Assembly (NCBI RefSeq): GCF_963675905.1
Contig: NZ_OY780936.1
Span: 1 to 64,000, forward strand
From: an uncultured Bacteroides sp.
Lineage (GTDB): Bacteria > Bacteroidota > Bacteroidia > Bacteroidales > Bacteroidaceae
Length of the DNA stretch: 64,000 bases
Direction of reading: 5' to 3'
The notes beneath the pieces are model-generated. The model was not told the DNA's origin, ran no database searches, and was given only the letters and a program-made list of their open reading frames with translations. Within the stretch, counting starts at the first letter, position 1. Every line of letters begins with the position of its first letter. Positions 18,097 through 25,054 of the stretch are shown piece by piece. The position numbers were made by a program, and so were the translations under genes.

Positions 18097-18735
18097 ATGG
18101 AATTGACAATTGGCCAGAAGTTTTATATGATATGCGTGAAGAGGACTATAGGTTTCTTGGGCGCATTGGTGGCGTTGATTTTGCTGTCGCCAATATTTAT
18201 TGCAACCACCATTTTGCTGCATTTTGCCAACAAGGGTGCTGGCGTGTTCTTCTGTCAGCCTCGTCCGGGAAAAAACGAAAAAATATTCAATGCACTGAAA
18301 TTTAAGACTATGACGGACGAGAGGGATGCAGAGGGGAATTTGCTGCCTGATGCCGTTCGTTTGACTCTAGTGGGTAAGTTCGTACGCTCTACATCGATTG
18401 ACGAGTTGCCACAGCTGATTAACATCCTTAAGGGCGATATGGCATTTATAGGTCCTCGTCCTTTGTTAGTGCAGTATCTGCCGTTGTATAGCGAGGAGCA
18501 ACACCATCGTCATGATGTGACCCCTGGTATGAGCGGATGGGCACAGGTGAATGGTCGTAACAATATCTCGTGGACAAAGAAATTTGAGCTGGATGTGTAT
18601 TACGTAAAGCACATCGGCCCGATGATGGATATTCGTGTGTTTTTCACCACCATCAAAAAGGTACTGTTTCGCAACGACATCAATCAGGAAGGTGGCGAGT
18701 GGACTACTATGGATCCGTTTAACGGTAGCAATTAA
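18097..18735 (+). CDS. Initiating sugar-1-phosphate transferase (bacterial sugar transferase family)
   Basis: 212 residues, the short PglC-like form. One N-terminal hydrophobic segment (residues about 17-40) precedes the catalytic domain. Diagnostic motifs are F-K-T-M-T, R-S-T-S-I-D-E-L-P-Q-L, G-D-M-A-F-I-G-P-R-P and P-G-M-S-G-W-A-Q-V-N-G-R. It moves a sugar phosphate from a nucleotide sugar to undecaprenyl phosphate and so starts each repeat unit. It starts 1 bp after the HAD gene and is the last intact gene of the co-oriented block. Confidence 0.93.
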   Translation: MELTIGQKFYMICVKRTIGFLGALVALILLSPIFIATTILLHFANKGAGVFFCQPRPGKNEKIFNALKFKTMTDERDAEGNLLPDAVRLTLVGKFVRSTSIDELPQLINILKGDMAFIGPRPLLVQYLPLYSEEQHHRHDVTPGMSGWAQVNGRNNISWTKKFELDVYYVKHIGPMMDIRVFFTTIKKVLFRNDINQEGGEWTTMDPFNGSN

Positions 18736-18872
18736 TCGGCATGACTCAAAAGGCAAAAATAGTATTACAAGCTTGTATAAAAAGAGATAGACCCCAAAGC
18801 TGGTGTTTATATACCTTGCTGGGGGGAACTGGGTTACTGTGATTGAGTTTGCTACAGAGCAAGGTGTCCTCG
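18736..18872. other. Intergenic stretch between sugar transferase and IS66 left end
   Basis: No supported gene. A short frame begins at an ATG near 18742 but stops after about 35 codons and resembles nothing I know. The region ends at the IS66-type terminal repeat. Confidence 0.4.
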
Positions 18873-18893
18873 GTAAGCGTCCAATTTCCACGT
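18873..18893. mobile_element. IS66-type left terminal inverted repeat
   Basis: The sequence GTAAGCGTCCAATTTCCACG matches the reverse complement of the right end at 721-743 except for one base. It is followed at the expected distance by a decayed first IS66 reading frame, so this is the left end of a separate, truncated IS66 copy in the same orientation. Confidence 0.7.
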
Positions 18894-18949
18894 CTTGCCA
18901 TTAGTCACTAGTCTAGCTACTTTTGCTAGTCATCAAAAAAAATGAGATT

Positions 18950-19270
18950 ATGTATAGTAGTGAAGAGTTAGAAAAGCTCTGGTTCCTCTACAAGTTGGAG
19001 GGTCAACCCAAAAATCTATCGATAGAATCGTTTTGCACGTAGCAGGGTGTTTCAACCCATCCTTCCGGGGGAGATTGTTGGTATGACGACAGAATAGTTA
19101 TCGGAATAAAGAGCAGCAAAGAGAATATTCACCTTGTCAGGAAATTATTAGCAAGTATGCCATACAAACGGTTGCCAGTTCTTTGGAGAATGGTGTTCAA
19201 CTATCCAAGAAGAATCTAAACAATCAGGAGTTGCTCTGATTGGTAGAGAAATTGGAGGTTTTATACTGAC
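18950..19270 (+). pseudogene. Decayed IS66 first ORF (TnpA-type helix-turn-helix protein)
   Basis: The frame from the ATG at 18950 reads E-E-L-E-K-L-W-F-L-Y-K-L-E-G-Q-P, then S-I-E-S-F-C-T, and stops after 30 codons. This matches the start of the small IS66 accessory protein of Bacteroides. Near 19190-19269 another frame reads G-V-Q-L-S-K-K-N-L-N, a stop, then L-V-E-K-L-E-V-L-Y, matching the C-terminal 'I-E-K-L-E-G-L' end of the same protein. Several stops and frame changes separate the two. The stretch 19270-19404 holds no recognisable gene and must contain the manC promoter. Confidence 0.65.
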
Positions 19271-19404
19271 AGTCTCCGGTTTGAAGAAGAAAAAAGCATT
19301 TATCAAGTGGATTGGAAAAATATCATTTCTATCCTTGAAAGTTCTGTTGTAAGGGAGATTAGAGTTAAAGATAAGGTTTGTTATTTATAAGATAATATAT
19401 TTTT

Positions 19405-20454
19405 ATGAAAAATACGCATGTAGTTATAATGGCCGGTGGCATAGGAAGCCGTTTCTGGCCAATGAGTACTCCTGAATGTCCCAAGCAGTTTATTGATGTG
19501 ATGGGATGTGGAAAAACATTGATTCAGCTTACTGCTGAACGCTTCATCGGGGTATGCCCACCGGAGAATATCTGGGTGGTTACTTCTGCTAAGTATACGG
19601 AGATTGTAAAGGAACAGTTACCGCAAATACCGGAATGTAACATCTTAGCAGAACCGTGTATGCGTAACACGGCACCGTGTATTGCGTATGTTTCCTGGAA
19701 AATAAAGATGCGCCACCCGAATGCGAATATTGTGGTTACTCCTTCGGATCAGCTGGTGATAAATACTACTGAGTTTCAAAGGATCATAAAGAAGGCTCTG
19801 GCATTCACAGAGAATGGTGATGCGATTGTTACATTGGGTATGAAGCCTAATCGTCCGGAAACGGGATATGGATATATTGCTGCAGGTGAATCGGTGGCTT
19901 TGGATAAGGAGATTTGTCGTGTAGAGGCATTCAAGGAGAAGCCTGATAAGGCTACTGCCGAGAAATACTTAGCTGCAGGGAATTATCTTTGGAATGCGGG
20001 TATCTTTGTATGGAATGTGAAGACGATCTCTGCTGCTTTACGGATATATGCTCCGGGTATTGCTGAGATATTTGATAAGATTTATACGGACTTTTATACG
20101 GAACGTGAAGCTGAGGTTATCAACCGTTTCTTCCCCGACTGTGAGAATATCTCTATTGACTATGCAGTGATGGAGAATGCAGAGGAGATTTACGTGGTTC
20201 CTGCCGAGTTTGGATGGTCGGACTTGGGCACATGGGGTGCTTTACGTGGCTTGCTTCCTCAGGATGCTTCGGGTAATGCTGCCATTGGTACGGTTAAGTT
20301 GTACGATAGCTCAAACTGTATGGTGCACGTAGCTCAGGAAAAGAAAGTGGTGATTCAGGGCTTGGATGGCTACATTGTAGCGGAACAGGATGATACATTG
20401 CTTATCTGTCGGCTTGAAGAGGAACAACGAATAAAGGAATTTAGTACAACTTAA
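19405..20454 (+). CDS. manC: Mannose-1-phosphate guanylyltransferase
   Basis: 349 residues, the short form without the C-terminal phosphomannose isomerase domain. The N-terminal V-I-M-A-G-G-I-G-S-R-F-W-P-M is the nucleotidyltransferase signature. F-K-E-K-P-D near residue 174 and N-A-G-I-F-V-W near residue 195 complete the active site. It makes GDP-mannose for the polysaccharide and fits the upstream locus, though it has its own position beyond the IS66 remnant. The stop codon lies 2 bp before a hairpin element. A roughly 60-bp copy of this gene's 3' end recurs at 42846. Confidence 0.93.
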   Translation: MKNTHVVIMAGGIGSRFWPMSTPECPKQFIDVMGCGKTLIQLTAERFIGVCPPENIWVVTSAKYTEIVKEQLPQIPECNILAEPCMRNTAPCIAYVSWKIKMRHPNANIVVTPSDQLVINTTEFQRIIKKALAFTENGDAIVTLGMKPNRPETGYGYIAAGESVALDKEICRVEAFKEKPDKATAEKYLAAGNYLWNAGIFVWNVKTISAALRIYAPGIAEIFDKIYTDFYTEREAEVINRFFPDCENISIDYAVMENAEEIYVVPAEFGWSDLGTWGALRGLLPQDASGNAAIGTVKLYDSSNCMVHVAQEKKVVIQGLDGYIVAEQDDTLLICRLEEEQRIKEFSTT

Positions 20455-20456
20455 GA

Positions 20457-20627
20457 TATTTTCTTTTCCCTTGACGGAAAAGAAACAAAAGGTCAAGGCT
20501 GCATTTTTTTTGCTAAAATCGGGAGGCTTGTATCGGAAGGTGCTGAAACTCGCTTCGCTCAGACAACAGCCCCTTCTTTTCGCTACAAACCTCTCGATTT
20601 CTTCACGCAAAAAAAATGAGGCCAGTC
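20457..20627 (+). repeat. Hairpin element, type A copy 1
   Basis: A 171-bp copy. The outer arm CTTTTCCCTTGACGGAAAAG folds on itself and its CTTGAC part can also pair with GTCAAG downstream. Inner stems are a T8/A8 pair, then ATCGGGAGG with CCTCTCGAT, and GAAGGTGCTG with CAGCCCCTTC around a conserved loop holding CTCGCTTCGCTC. It ends GAGGCCAGTC. It directly follows the manC stop. A low-complexity tail with GCTTCGCTCG motifs continues to about 20735. Confidence 0.9.
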
Positions 20628-20737
20628 TACGAGGTTCCTGAGCGTGCTGCGGTTTTGGACCAATTAGCTTTGCTTCGCTCGCTTGTAACTTCGTGACGGT
20701 TTTATTGTAGTATATATTATTCTTTTAATATAAGTAA

Positions 20738-20767
20738 AAGGCCCCTCATCACTGAGAGGCTTTTTTT
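20738..20767. terminator. Bidirectional terminator 3' of the truncated VirE gene
   Basis: The imperfect stem GGCCCCTC / GAGAGGC is flanked by an A run on the left and T7 on the right. It lies just beyond the minus-strand VirE-like stop codon. A related copy at 41607-41672 shares the flanking sequence. Confidence 0.65.
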
Positions 20768-20769
20768 GT

Positions 20770-21339
20770 TTATTCCTCTTTCAGCTTCTGCATAATCTGT
20801 GCGTAGAGCTGTTCATAGTTTACCGGGCTTTCGTTGTCGATCTGTTTTGTTGCTTCGAAATAAACGAAAGGTTCGCAACATTCCTCTTGGCGCAAGCTGG
20901 TGGCGTAAATTACAGAGGGCACACGTTTGCCTTTTTTTGTGTTTCCATACATCTCTTTGTAACATTTAGCCTCATGATGAATGGGGTATTCCAAGTCGGT
21001 GTTGTGAACCATTACATACAAGAGAGGTGGTTTAATTTCTTCGCCGTACGTGCCGATTGGTTTCTCTGAGTAATATTCCCTAAGCTCGGGTGGGAGGATG
21101 CTACGTATAAACGTTGTCTTTCCAGAGGATTGCTTGCCATAAATAAGTGGTACGAGGGTATTGCACTGTTTGCTGTAAAGTTCTGATCTTACGACACCAC
21201 ACAACCACTTGGTTAGGGTTTCGGTCCACAATTCCTGATTGGTGGTTTGCACGCGGTTAATAAAGGCTGTAAGGTGATCCGTACCGTCCCATTCAGGAAG
21301 ATTCTTGAAATAAACTTTTGGTGAACTAATGTTTCTCAT
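20770..21339 (-). CDS. Stand-alone VirE-type P-loop ATPase domain (truncated relative)
   Basis: 189 residues. It begins at the region Y-F-K-N-L-P-E-W-D-G-T-D, which lies mid-protein in full-length VirE proteins such as the one at 27863. It has a Walker A motif, G-K-Q-S-S-G-K-T-T, followed by F-I-R-S-I-L-P-P. The middle is remodelled (N-T-D-L-E-Y, Y-A-T-S-L-R-Q-E-E) and it ends Y-E-Q-L-Y-A-Q-I-M-Q-K-L, matching the larger protein. There is no N-terminal VirE_N or primase-like part and no C-terminal extension. It is either a shortened functional variant or a decayed copy. The frame is open, which favours some constraint. The upstream region shares GATAAAAAACGGCATTTTT with the promoter side of the full-length gene. 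Confidence 0.65.
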   Translation of the reverse strand: MRNISSPKVYFKNLPEWDGTDHLTAFINRVQTTNQELWTETLTKWLCGVVRSELYSKQCNTLVPLIYGKQSSGKTTFIRSILPPELREYYSEKPIGTYGEEIKPPLLYVMVHNTDLEYPIHHEAKCYKEMYGNTKKGKRVPSVIYATSLRQEECCEPFVYFEATKQIDNESPVNYEQLYAQIMQKLKEE

Positions 21340-21452
21340 TTTTTATGTGTTTTAATTACGAATGCAAAGAAACAGGAATTGTTCCTGATAAAAAACGGCA
21401 TTTTTAGTTTTCTTCTAAAGCGTTATTTATCTGTGAGTTATAGCTGAAATAT

Positions 21453-21640
21453 CTTTTATTTTCCCTTGACGGAAAAAAAAGAGGCCGGTCTTTCTGGTCG
21501 CTCGGCTGCGCCATCGCTCGGGTGGGGTTGTGGAATGGGTAGCTGTTGCTTCGCTTGGCTTTAGGGATGGGCTCGGCTTCGCCATCGTTGCCTTTGCTTG
21601 TAAACGTCTCAAATACTGTTTTTCCTGATAAATAAATAGT
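21453..21640 (+). repeat. Internally deleted type A hairpin element plus tail
   Basis: The left arm CCCTTGACGGAAAA joins directly to AAAAGAGGCCGGTC, so the whole central hairpin is missing while both outer ends remain. A GCTTCGCTCG-type tail follows to about 21640. The rest of 21340-21702 is the VirE-fragment upstream region and an AT-rich gap with no gene. Confidence 0.75.
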
Positions 21641-21702
21641 AAACACCTTATGTCAGAATTTAAAATCAATATTTTACTAAATTCTACGCCTTGTCAATAG
21701 TA

Positions 21703-23037
21703 TTACAGCAGACTTGTCATATAGGTTGGTACTAATATGGTGTCTGCATCCTTAGCCAAATCTTTTGTGTAAATCAGGTATTTCCATAGTATGCGATTTG
21801 AGTACTTTTTGTAGAACTCATCCAGCGACTTGTGTGTAGAGTATCCAGATGATTTTACTTCTATCGGGCATATCTTATTATTTTTAGATAACAAGAAATC
21901 AATCTCATAATAGTGCTTCTCATCTCTTTGCCAAGTGTGGTAGAATAATCTGTTACCTTTTGCTATAAGCATTTGTGCAATAAGGTTTTCATATACATAT
22001 CCAAGATTAGCAGACAGTTTATTGTTCAGTAACTTCTCGTATATTATGTTCTCGGTATAGTCCTTGTCCCAAAAAGCCAATGTTATAAATAATCCTATGT
22101 CAGCTATAAATAGTTTGAATTTATCGAAGTTGGAATTCAGAGGCATACCAACATTGGGATCATCTGCATGAAAAGCGAAGTTTACAGTTTTACTATCTTC
22201 AACGCTTTTAAGTATTTCGGTTAGCTTATCTTCTTCAACCTTTCCTAGTACAGAAAATGGTACATATCTATTGGCATTTCTAGAAAGAGCAGAAGGAATG
22301 GACATGAATATTTTAGAAGCACGTCCACTCGGATCTATTTTAAGAAAGTCATCTTCGTATAGTCTGATAATTTTTCTTTTGACTTCATCCACTTTCTGCA
22401 TATTATTTGTGTCAAGATATTCATTTACAGCCTGTGGCATTCCTCCTACAAGCATATAGAGACGAAAATCTCTTGCAACATTACGATGTGCAGCTCCCAA
22501 AGGTGCTTTTTTCTCCCAGAATTTTTCAAGAAGAGGAATTGTTGCAGTATCACCGAGCGTCCATCTGAATTCTTCGTAGTCCAAAGGGTGCATTTGCAGA
22601 CGGTCTTCCTCACTCGGAATGGTTATGTCTTTTGTATGTTTCTTTATACTGATAAGCGAACCTGTTTCTATGTAGTCATAACGGCCGTCCTGTACTAAAT
22701 ATTTTATTGCTTGTCTGGCAAGAGGACAGTTCTGCACTTCATCGAATATGATAACAGATTTTCTTTGAGTCAGTGTTTTGTGAAACGCTTGTTGAAGACG
22801 AAGAAATAAAAAATCAAGATCCATCAGGTCATCGAACATTGATTTTATGTCGTTACTGACTTTATTGAAATCGATAATTATATACGAATCATATTCATTA
22901 CGCGCAAACTCTTCTACAATGGTAGATTTACCAATGCGTCGAGCGCCTTCTATAAGAAGGGCAGACTTACCATTGTTTTCATTCTTCCAGCGAAGAATAT
23001 CCTGATATATTTTACGTTTAAAGATTCTTTTTCCCAT
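21703..23037 (-). CDS. AAA ATPase with DUF4143-like C-terminal domain
   Basis: 444 residues from the ATG at 23037; an upstream ATG at 23085 would place the promoter inside the gene. Walker A is I-E-G-A-R-R-I-G-K-S-T and Walker B is V-I-I-F-D-E-V-Q-N-C. The C-terminus has Y-E-I-D-F-L-L then P-I-E-V-K-S, a complete D...ExK nuclease-like signature. A -7 box, TATATTTG on the minus strand, lies at 23056-23063. Members of this family are abundant and multi-copy in Bacteroidetes and have no settled function. Related genes lie at 33024, 37906, 39910 and 44780. Confidence 0.85.
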   Translation of the reverse strand: MGKRIFKRKIYQDILRWKNENNGKSALLIEGARRIGKSTIVEEFARNEYDSYIIIDFNKVSNDIKSMFDDLMDLDFLFLRLQQAFHKTLTQRKSVIIFDEVQNCPLARQAIKYLVQDGRYDYIETGSLISIKKHTKDITIPSEEDRLQMHPLDYEEFRWTLGDTATIPLLEKFWEKKAPLGAAHRNVARDFRLYMLVGGMPQAVNEYLDTNNMQKVDEVKRKIIRLYEDDFLKIDPSGRASKIFMSIPSALSRNANRYVPFSVLGKVEEDKLTEILKSVEDSKTVNFAFHADDPNVGMPLNSNFDKFKLFIADIGLFITLAFWDKDYTENIIYEKLLNNKLSANLGYVYENLIAQMLIAKGNRLFYHTWQRDEKHYYEIDFLLSKNNKICPIEVKSSGYSTHKSLDEFYKKYSNRILWKYLIYTKDLAKDADTILVPTYMTSLL

Positions 23038-23055
23038 AACATCTGGATTATGCTG

Positions 23056-23123
23056 CAAATATACAAAGTATTCTAATCCCCGCAAATTTGATTACGAATA
23101 ATATTCCAATCCCCGCAAATTTT
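23056..23123 (-). promoter_or_regulatory. Promoter -7 box and direct repeats upstream of ATPase
   Basis: TATATTTG (minus strand, 23056-23063) matches the Bacteroides -7 consensus. Just upstream, a segment reading about AATCCCCGCAAATTT on the plus strand occurs twice (about 23073 and 23109) as a direct repeat of about 20 bp, a possible regulator site. Confidence 0.55.
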
Positions 23124-23193
23124 ATTTGATAAATCACTCTAAATACCCCAAATATAGTAGGTTTCATTGAATAGTTAGCAATGCCAAAGAAAA

Positions 23194-23232
23194 AAATCCC
23201 CATTACCAACAAATCAATGGTAACGGGGATTT
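23194..23232 (-). terminator. Terminator of the HU-amidase gene group
   Basis: AAATCCCCATTACCA pairs with TGGTAACGGGGATTT around a short loop, with flanking A and T runs. It sits right after the amidase stop on the minus strand. Confidence 0.8.
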
Positions 23233-23234
23233 CG

Positions 23235-23687
23235 CTATTTAAGAGAGCTGTACTCCTTGCCAGCGTCAAAGCAAGGACAAGCCTTCAGCCACTCATGGCT
23301 CTCAATAACACCATCGCCATCGAGGTCCGGACTGAGGTCGCGATGACCCACTATTCTGCAACCGGGGTAGTCCCTGAGTAGGGTGAGGAGCAGCACACGG
23401 AGTGAGTGGCGTTGCCATTCGGTGCGGGTGTCTGCCGGTTTTCCCAGTGCATTTAAGCCTCCCTCGTAACAGATGCCTATGCTGTGGGCATTATATCCCC
23501 TGGCATGCGCTCCGACTTTGTCCAGCGGGCGGGTACTTTTTATACTGCCATCCCGGCGGATGTAGTAATGGTAACCGATGCCGTTGAAGCCTCTTTCCCT
23601 GTGGCTTCGCTCAAGGTCGGCCTGGGTAAAGGGTAGGTTGGAGCGGGTGGCGGTGCAGTGTATCACTATCAGGTTAATCTCTCTCAT
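23235..23687 (-). CDS. N-acetylmuramoyl-L-alanine amidase (Amidase_2, phage lysozyme-like)
   Basis: 150 residues, no signal peptide. The start I-V-I-H-C-T-A-T-R holds the first zinc histidine. G-I-G-Y-H-Y-Y-I-R-R-D-G and G-I-C-Y-E-G-G-L mid-protein, and I-V-G-H-R-D-L near residue 115, complete the T7-lysozyme-like active site. Amidases of this type regularly accompany VirE, HU-like and DUF4248 genes next to Bacteroides capsule loci. Their role there is not established. It is co-directional with the small gene 3 bp upstream. Confidence 0.92.
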   Translation of the reverse strand: MREINLIVIHCTATRSNLPFTQADLERSHRERGFNGIGYHYYIRRDGSIKSTRPLDKVGAHARGYNAHSIGICYEGGLNALGKPADTRTEWQRHSLRVLLLTLLRDYPGCRIVGHRDLSPDLDGDGVIESHEWLKACPCFDAGKEYSSLK

Positions 23688-23690
23688 ACG

Positions 23691-23972
23691 CTATATTGGG
23701 CTTAGTGCACGCTCCTTACAGGCGGGCACCAGGCATTGCTGCTTCAGGGCTTCGCTAAGGCGGGCGTTGAGGGTGATGATTTCCTGGTACATCTGCCGTA
23801 CTTTCTCCGACAGCTCGAAGTAGTCGGTCTCAAAGCGGGTTACCTGCTCCATCAGGTAGTCGAACTGGCCCTTTACCAGTTCGGTGAACTCTTGCATCTC
23901 CCTGGCGCTCTTCTTCTTGAAGATGGGGAGCACCAGGGTGATTACATTCAGTAATTGGTCGATTACTTTCAT
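23691..23972 (-). CDS. Small coiled-coil protein beside amidase
   Basis: 93 residues. A short hydrophobic N-terminal stretch (L-L-N-V-I-T-L-V-L-P-I-F) is followed by a basic patch and a long helical segment rich in E, Q and L (residues about 25-75). The layout recalls phage spanin or holin-accessory proteins, but no family is recognised. It lies 3 bp before the amidase and 38 bp after the HU-like gene, so the three are probably one transcript. Confidence 0.7.
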   Translation of the reverse strand: MKVIDQLLNVITLVLPIFKKKSAREMQEFTELVKGQFDYLMEQVTRFETDYFELSEKVRQMYQEIITLNARLSEALKQQCLVPACKERALSPI

Positions 23973-24010
23973 GGGTTGTTGTGCTTAACTAATTGATGAC
24001 TGTGCTGCGA

Positions 24011-24436
24011 TTAACCTACTTCGTTACCGCCGTTGGTTACCTTCACCGGTAACTTAGGTACCTGGGTATACTCCAGCGTTTTCAGCATCTTGTTAAGTAG
24101 CTTACCCGGACGAAAGCTGATGCGTGCCTTTTTGATCAGGGAGCTGTTGAACTCTTCCTTGGTCACCGCCCCCGTGCTGCTAACCGCGATCTGGAAGGTA
24201 CCGAAGTCTCCCAAGCGGATGATCTCACTTTTACCAAGTGATGTCTCCATGGTGGTGAGCAAAGCTTTCAGTACGGCTGCCACGTCGGCCGGTGTAGCGG
24301 TACAGCGACTGTCAACGTCTTTACAGATTTCGTCGAAGTTCATATCGCCGTGACCTTGTGCTTGTGCATAGAACTTTGCGGGTTCTGAAATTTTTGAAGG
24401 ATTCTTTTTTGGAACTACAGAAAATCTTACTGCCAT
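24011..24436 (-). CDS. HU-like DNA-binding protein
   Basis: 141 residues. After a basic N-terminus (V-V-P-K-K-N-P-S-K) it has the HU/IHF fold pattern: L-K-A-L-L-T-T-M-E, then I-R-L-G-D-F-G-T-F-Q-I, and I-S-F-R-P-G-K-L-L near residue 110. This is the longer HU-related variant common near Bacteroides capsule loci. It heads the minus-strand group with the small coiled-coil gene and the amidase. Confidence 0.88.
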   Translation of the reverse strand: MAVRFSVVPKKNPSKISEPAKFYAQAQGHGDMNFDEICKDVDSRCTATPADVAAVLKALLTTMETSLGKSEIIRLGDFGTFQIAVSSTGAVTKEEFNSSLIKKARISFRPGKLLNKMLKTLEYTQVPKLPVKVTNGGNEVG

Positions 24437-24483
24437 AATTGTTTGTTTTTTAAATGATTAATAATTGTTTTTTGATTACTATA

Positions 24484-24520
24484 CAAAGATATGGCATGCG
24501 TGTGCGGGGGGCACACGCAT
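24484..24520 (-). promoter_or_regulatory. Promoter and perfect palindrome upstream of the HU-like gene
   Basis: TATCTTTG on the minus strand (24484-24491) matches the -7 consensus. Directly upstream, ATGCGTGTGC and GCACACGCAT (24496-24505 and 24511-24520) form a perfect 10-bp inverted repeat around GGGGG. It covers where the -33 box should be, so it may be an operator. Confidence 0.65.
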
Positions 24521-24559
24521 TGGGCAGTAATGGGTTTTTAGTGGTGTTTTATAGGTTTT

Positions 24560-24733
24560 TCTTTGTTCTTTTGTCTTGACACAAAAGAACCAAAAGGTCA
24601 AGGCTGCATTTTTTTTGCTAAAATCGAGAGGCTTGTATCGGAAGGTGGTGAAACTCGCTTCGCTCAAACAGCACCCCCTTCTTTTCGCTACAATCCTCCC
24701 GATTTCTTCACGCAAAAAAAAAGAGGCCGGTCT
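24560..24733 (+). repeat. Hairpin element, type A copy 2
   Basis: The arm reads CTTTTGTCTTGACACAAAAG, with T/A at the variable stem position where other copies have C/G or G/C. Stems GAAGGTGGTG / CACCCCCTTC and the T8/A9 outer pair are present. It ends GAGGCCGGTC and is followed by the tandem array. Confidence 0.9.
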
Positions 24734-24773
24734 TTCTGGTTTTGGAGCGGGCTACGGTTTTGGACCAATTAGC

Positions 24774-25030
24774 TTTGCTTCGCTCGCTTGACACTTCGTT
24801 TCGGTTCTGGTCGCTCGGCTTCGCCTTCGTTCCTTTGCTTCGCTCGCTTGACACTTCGTTTCGGTTCTGGTCGCTCGGCTTCGCCTTCGTTCCTTTGCTT
24901 CGCTCGCTTGACACTTCGTTTCGGTTCTGGTCGCTCGGCTTCGCCTTCGTTCCTTTGCTTCGCTCGCTTGACACTTCGTTTCGGTTCTGGTCGCTCGGCT
25001 TCGCCTTCGTTCCTTTGCTTCGCTCGGCTG
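24774..25030. repeat. Four perfect 60-bp tandem repeats in an element tail
   Basis: The 60-bp unit spanning 24781-24840 is repeated without change at 24841, 24901 and 24961, and a partial copy follows. It contains CGCTCGCTTG, ACTTCGTTTCGGT and GCTCGGCTTCGCC, the same short hairpin words found in every element tail. Open frames across it encode 20-residue repeats on both strands and are by-products of the period being a multiple of 3. Confidence 0.92.
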
Positions 25031-25054
25031 TTGGGGTGGGCTCGGCTTATCATA

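Noticed and set aside
24479-24715. Minus-strand frame starting M-R-E-E-I-G-R-I-V-A-K, with similar frames at 20311, 30524, 37469, 39216 and 45982, and plus-strand frames ending F-F-T-Q-K-K
   Set aside because: They lie inside the hairpin elements, arise from the repeat sequence on both strands and have no promoter. Their conservation follows from the stems and loops, not from coding.
24774-25030. CRISPR array
   Set aside because: The 60-bp units are contiguous and identical, with no variable spacers and no cas genes nearby.
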